DNA from: an uncultured Bacteroidales bacterium
Lineage (GTDB): Bacteria; Bacteroidota; Bacteroidia; Bacteroidales; Lentimicrobiaceae
Direction of reading: 5' to 3'
DNA: 5,934 bases
NCBI GenBank assembly: GCA_937864935.1
Contig: CALMDN010000293.1
Location: forward strand, 1 to 5,934
Position numbers and translations under genes: made by a program. The notes under the pieces were generated by a model. The model saw nothing but the letters and a program-made list of their open reading frames with translations, was not told where the DNA came from and made no database searches. Every line of letters starts with the position of its first letter. The first letter of the stretch is position 1. Below are positions 4,743-5,934 of this stretch, piece after piece.

Positions 4743-5934
4743 ATGAAAAAACATCTGTTACTTTTTCTGCTGACGGCCGCCCTCTCCTGCCCGGCTTTTC
4801 CGCAGCAGGCACCCCATACATTCGGGTTTGAAGGCCGTGGTTTTGTGCTCGATGGTCAGCCCTTTCAGATGATCAGCGGTGAGCTGCATCCGGCCAGGAT
4901 ACCGGCCGAATACTGGCAGCACCGCATCCGAATGGCAAAAGCCATGGGCTGCAATACCATTTCCGCGTATATTTTCTGGAACCATCATGAAGTAGAGGAA
5001 GGCCGGTTTGACTTCACCACCTGGAACCGTGATCTCGCCCGTTTTGCCACACTGGTGCAGCAGGAGGGCATGTGGCTGATTTTGCGTCCGGGCCCCTATG
5101 TGTGTGCAGAATGGGATTTCGGCGGGCTGCCCTCCTACCTGCTGAAAACGCCCGACATCAAAGTCCGGTGTATGGATCCGCGCTATATGGCTGCTGCTGA
5201 ACGCTACATTGGGGCCCTGGCCGGTGTTATAAAGCCTTTGCAGGTGACGCATGGCGGCCCTTTGCTGATGCTGCAGATCGAGAATGAGTACGGCAGTTAC
5301 GGAAATGACCGGAATTATCTGTTTGCCCTGGAAAAAGCATGGCGCCGTCAGGGTATTGAGGTGCCGTTTTTCACAGGCGACGGGCCAACACCCTATATGC
5401 TCGAAGCCGGCAGCCTGCCGGGATGCGCAGTGGGGCTCGATTCCGGGTACGACCAGGGGTGCTTCGACCTGGCGTTTTCCATGAATCCGGGAGTGCCGGT
5501 TTTCAGTTCAGAGACCTACCCGGGCTGGCTCACGCACTGGGGCGAACAATGGGCCAGACCCGATACCGCAGCCTTGCTGAAAGAAGTCAGGTTTCTGATG
5601 GAAACCGGCAAATCGTTCAACTTCTATGTGATACATGGTGGAACCAATTTCGGCTATACCGCCGGAGCCAATTCGGGTGGTAAAGGTTATGAACCCGATG
5701 TAACCAGCTACGACTACGATGCCCCCATCAACGAACAGGGCAATGCCACACCCAAATACCACGCCCTTCGCAAGCTGATCGGCTCCTGCCTGCCTGAAGG
5801 AGAGAAACTTCCGGATATCCCGGAACCCATACCGGCAATGTCGCTGCCTGACATTCCAATGGCAGCTTTCACCGACATCTGGTCGAACCTGCCCGAAGCC
5901 CGTCGCCTGGTGCAGCCGGTTCACTTCGAAATGC
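4743..5934 (+). CDS. Secreted GH35 beta-galactosidase, 3' end cut by window edge
   Basis: From ATG 4743 the frame is open for 397 codons to the right edge. Family members of this type in Bacteroidota are commonly about 600-800 residues, so perhaps half is missing. The N-terminus has a KK pair and hydrophobic core (residues 4-15). The cleavage type is unclear: Cys16 (A-L-S-C) could be a poor lipobox, or signal peptidase I may cut near residue 20. Residues about 27-347 are a GH35 TIM barrel with FQMISGELHPARIPAEYW (41-58), YIFWNHHE (76-83), LRPGPYVCAEWDFGGLP (114-130), QIENEYGSYG (178-187; E182 acid/base) and SSETYPGWLTHWG (255-267; E257 nucleophile), plus HGGTNFGYTAGAN (298-310) and TSYDYDAP (321-328). 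The enzyme should remove terminal beta-linked galactose by a retaining mechanism. A proline-rich linker (about 350-372) then leads into a downstream beta domain. An AG-rich AGAAAAG sits just before the ATG. Placement 21 bases after the GH29 gene suggests one transcript and shared glycan substrate. Confidence 0.95.
   Translation, partial: MKKHLLLFLLTAALSCPAFPQQAPHTFGFEGRGFVLDGQPFQMISGELHPARIPAEYWQHRIRMAKAMGCNTISAYIFWNHHEVEEGRFDFTTWNRDLARFATLVQQEGMWLILRPGPYVCAEWDFGGLPSYLLKTPDIKVRCMDPRYMAAAERYIGALAGVIKPLQVTHGGPLLMLQIENEYGSYGNDRNYLFALEKAWRRQGIEVPFFTGDGPTPYMLEAGSLPGCAVGLDSGYDQGCFDLAFSMNPGVPVFSSETYPGWLTHWGEQWARPDTAALLKEVRFLMETGKSFNFYVIHGGTNFGYTAGANSGGKGYEPDVTSYDYDAPINEQGNATPKYHALRKLIGSCLPEGEKLPDIPEPIPAMSLPDIPMAAFTDIWSNLPEARRLVQPVHFEM

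Noticed and set aside
4758..5252. A 164-codon minus-strand frame opposite GH35 (also 5508-5924)
   Set aside because: Both are antisense to well-conserved GH35 motifs and show no protein family features.

Overview
The window looks like chromosomal DNA of moderate G+C from a member of the Bacteroidota. The evidence is protein type and signal style. There is a GIN-domain (DUF2807) lipoprotein, a long PagL-like acyloxyacyl hydrolase of the Bacteroidota kind, and two secreted glycoside hydrolases in tandem. The promoter -7 boxes fit TAnnTTTG and ribosome-binding sites are weak. No genus can be assigned from this stretch.

Layout. Bases 1-692 (minus strand, cut by the left edge) encode a GIN-domain lipoprotein. 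Bases 739-1905 (minus) encode a PagL-like outer-membrane lipid A deacylase candidate starting at TTG. These two form a probable two-gene transcription unit running leftward. Bases 1906-2087 are a divergent intergenic region with back-to-back candidate promoter boxes. Bases 2088-2873 (plus) encode the two-domain nucleotide pyrophosphohydrolase MazG. After a 114-base gap, bases 2988-4721 (plus) encode a secreted GH29 alpha-L-fucosidase starting at GTG. It is followed 21 bases later by a GH35 beta-galactosidase (4743 to the right edge, incomplete).

The parts fall into three jobs. The leftward pair belongs to the cell envelope: a barrel enzyme that may trim lipid A and a lipoprotein with a beta-helix-like GIN fold. 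MazG is housekeeping nucleotide-pool cleaning. The rightward pair is the visible start of a carbohydrate-degradation locus that would remove terminal fucose and galactose from a fucosylated, galactosylated glycan. Plant fucogalacto-xyloglucan or host/algal glycans are possible, but the substrate cannot be settled here. No SusC/SusD pair, regulator or transporter is visible, so calling it a full polysaccharide utilization locus is inference.

I saw no RNA gene, CRISPR array, insertion sequence, phage or defence system, and nothing I would call a new biological system. The most useful leads are an Asn in place of the expected catalytic Glu in the PagL-like enzyme, an unassigned C-terminal domain on the fucosidase, and the compact divergent promoter region.
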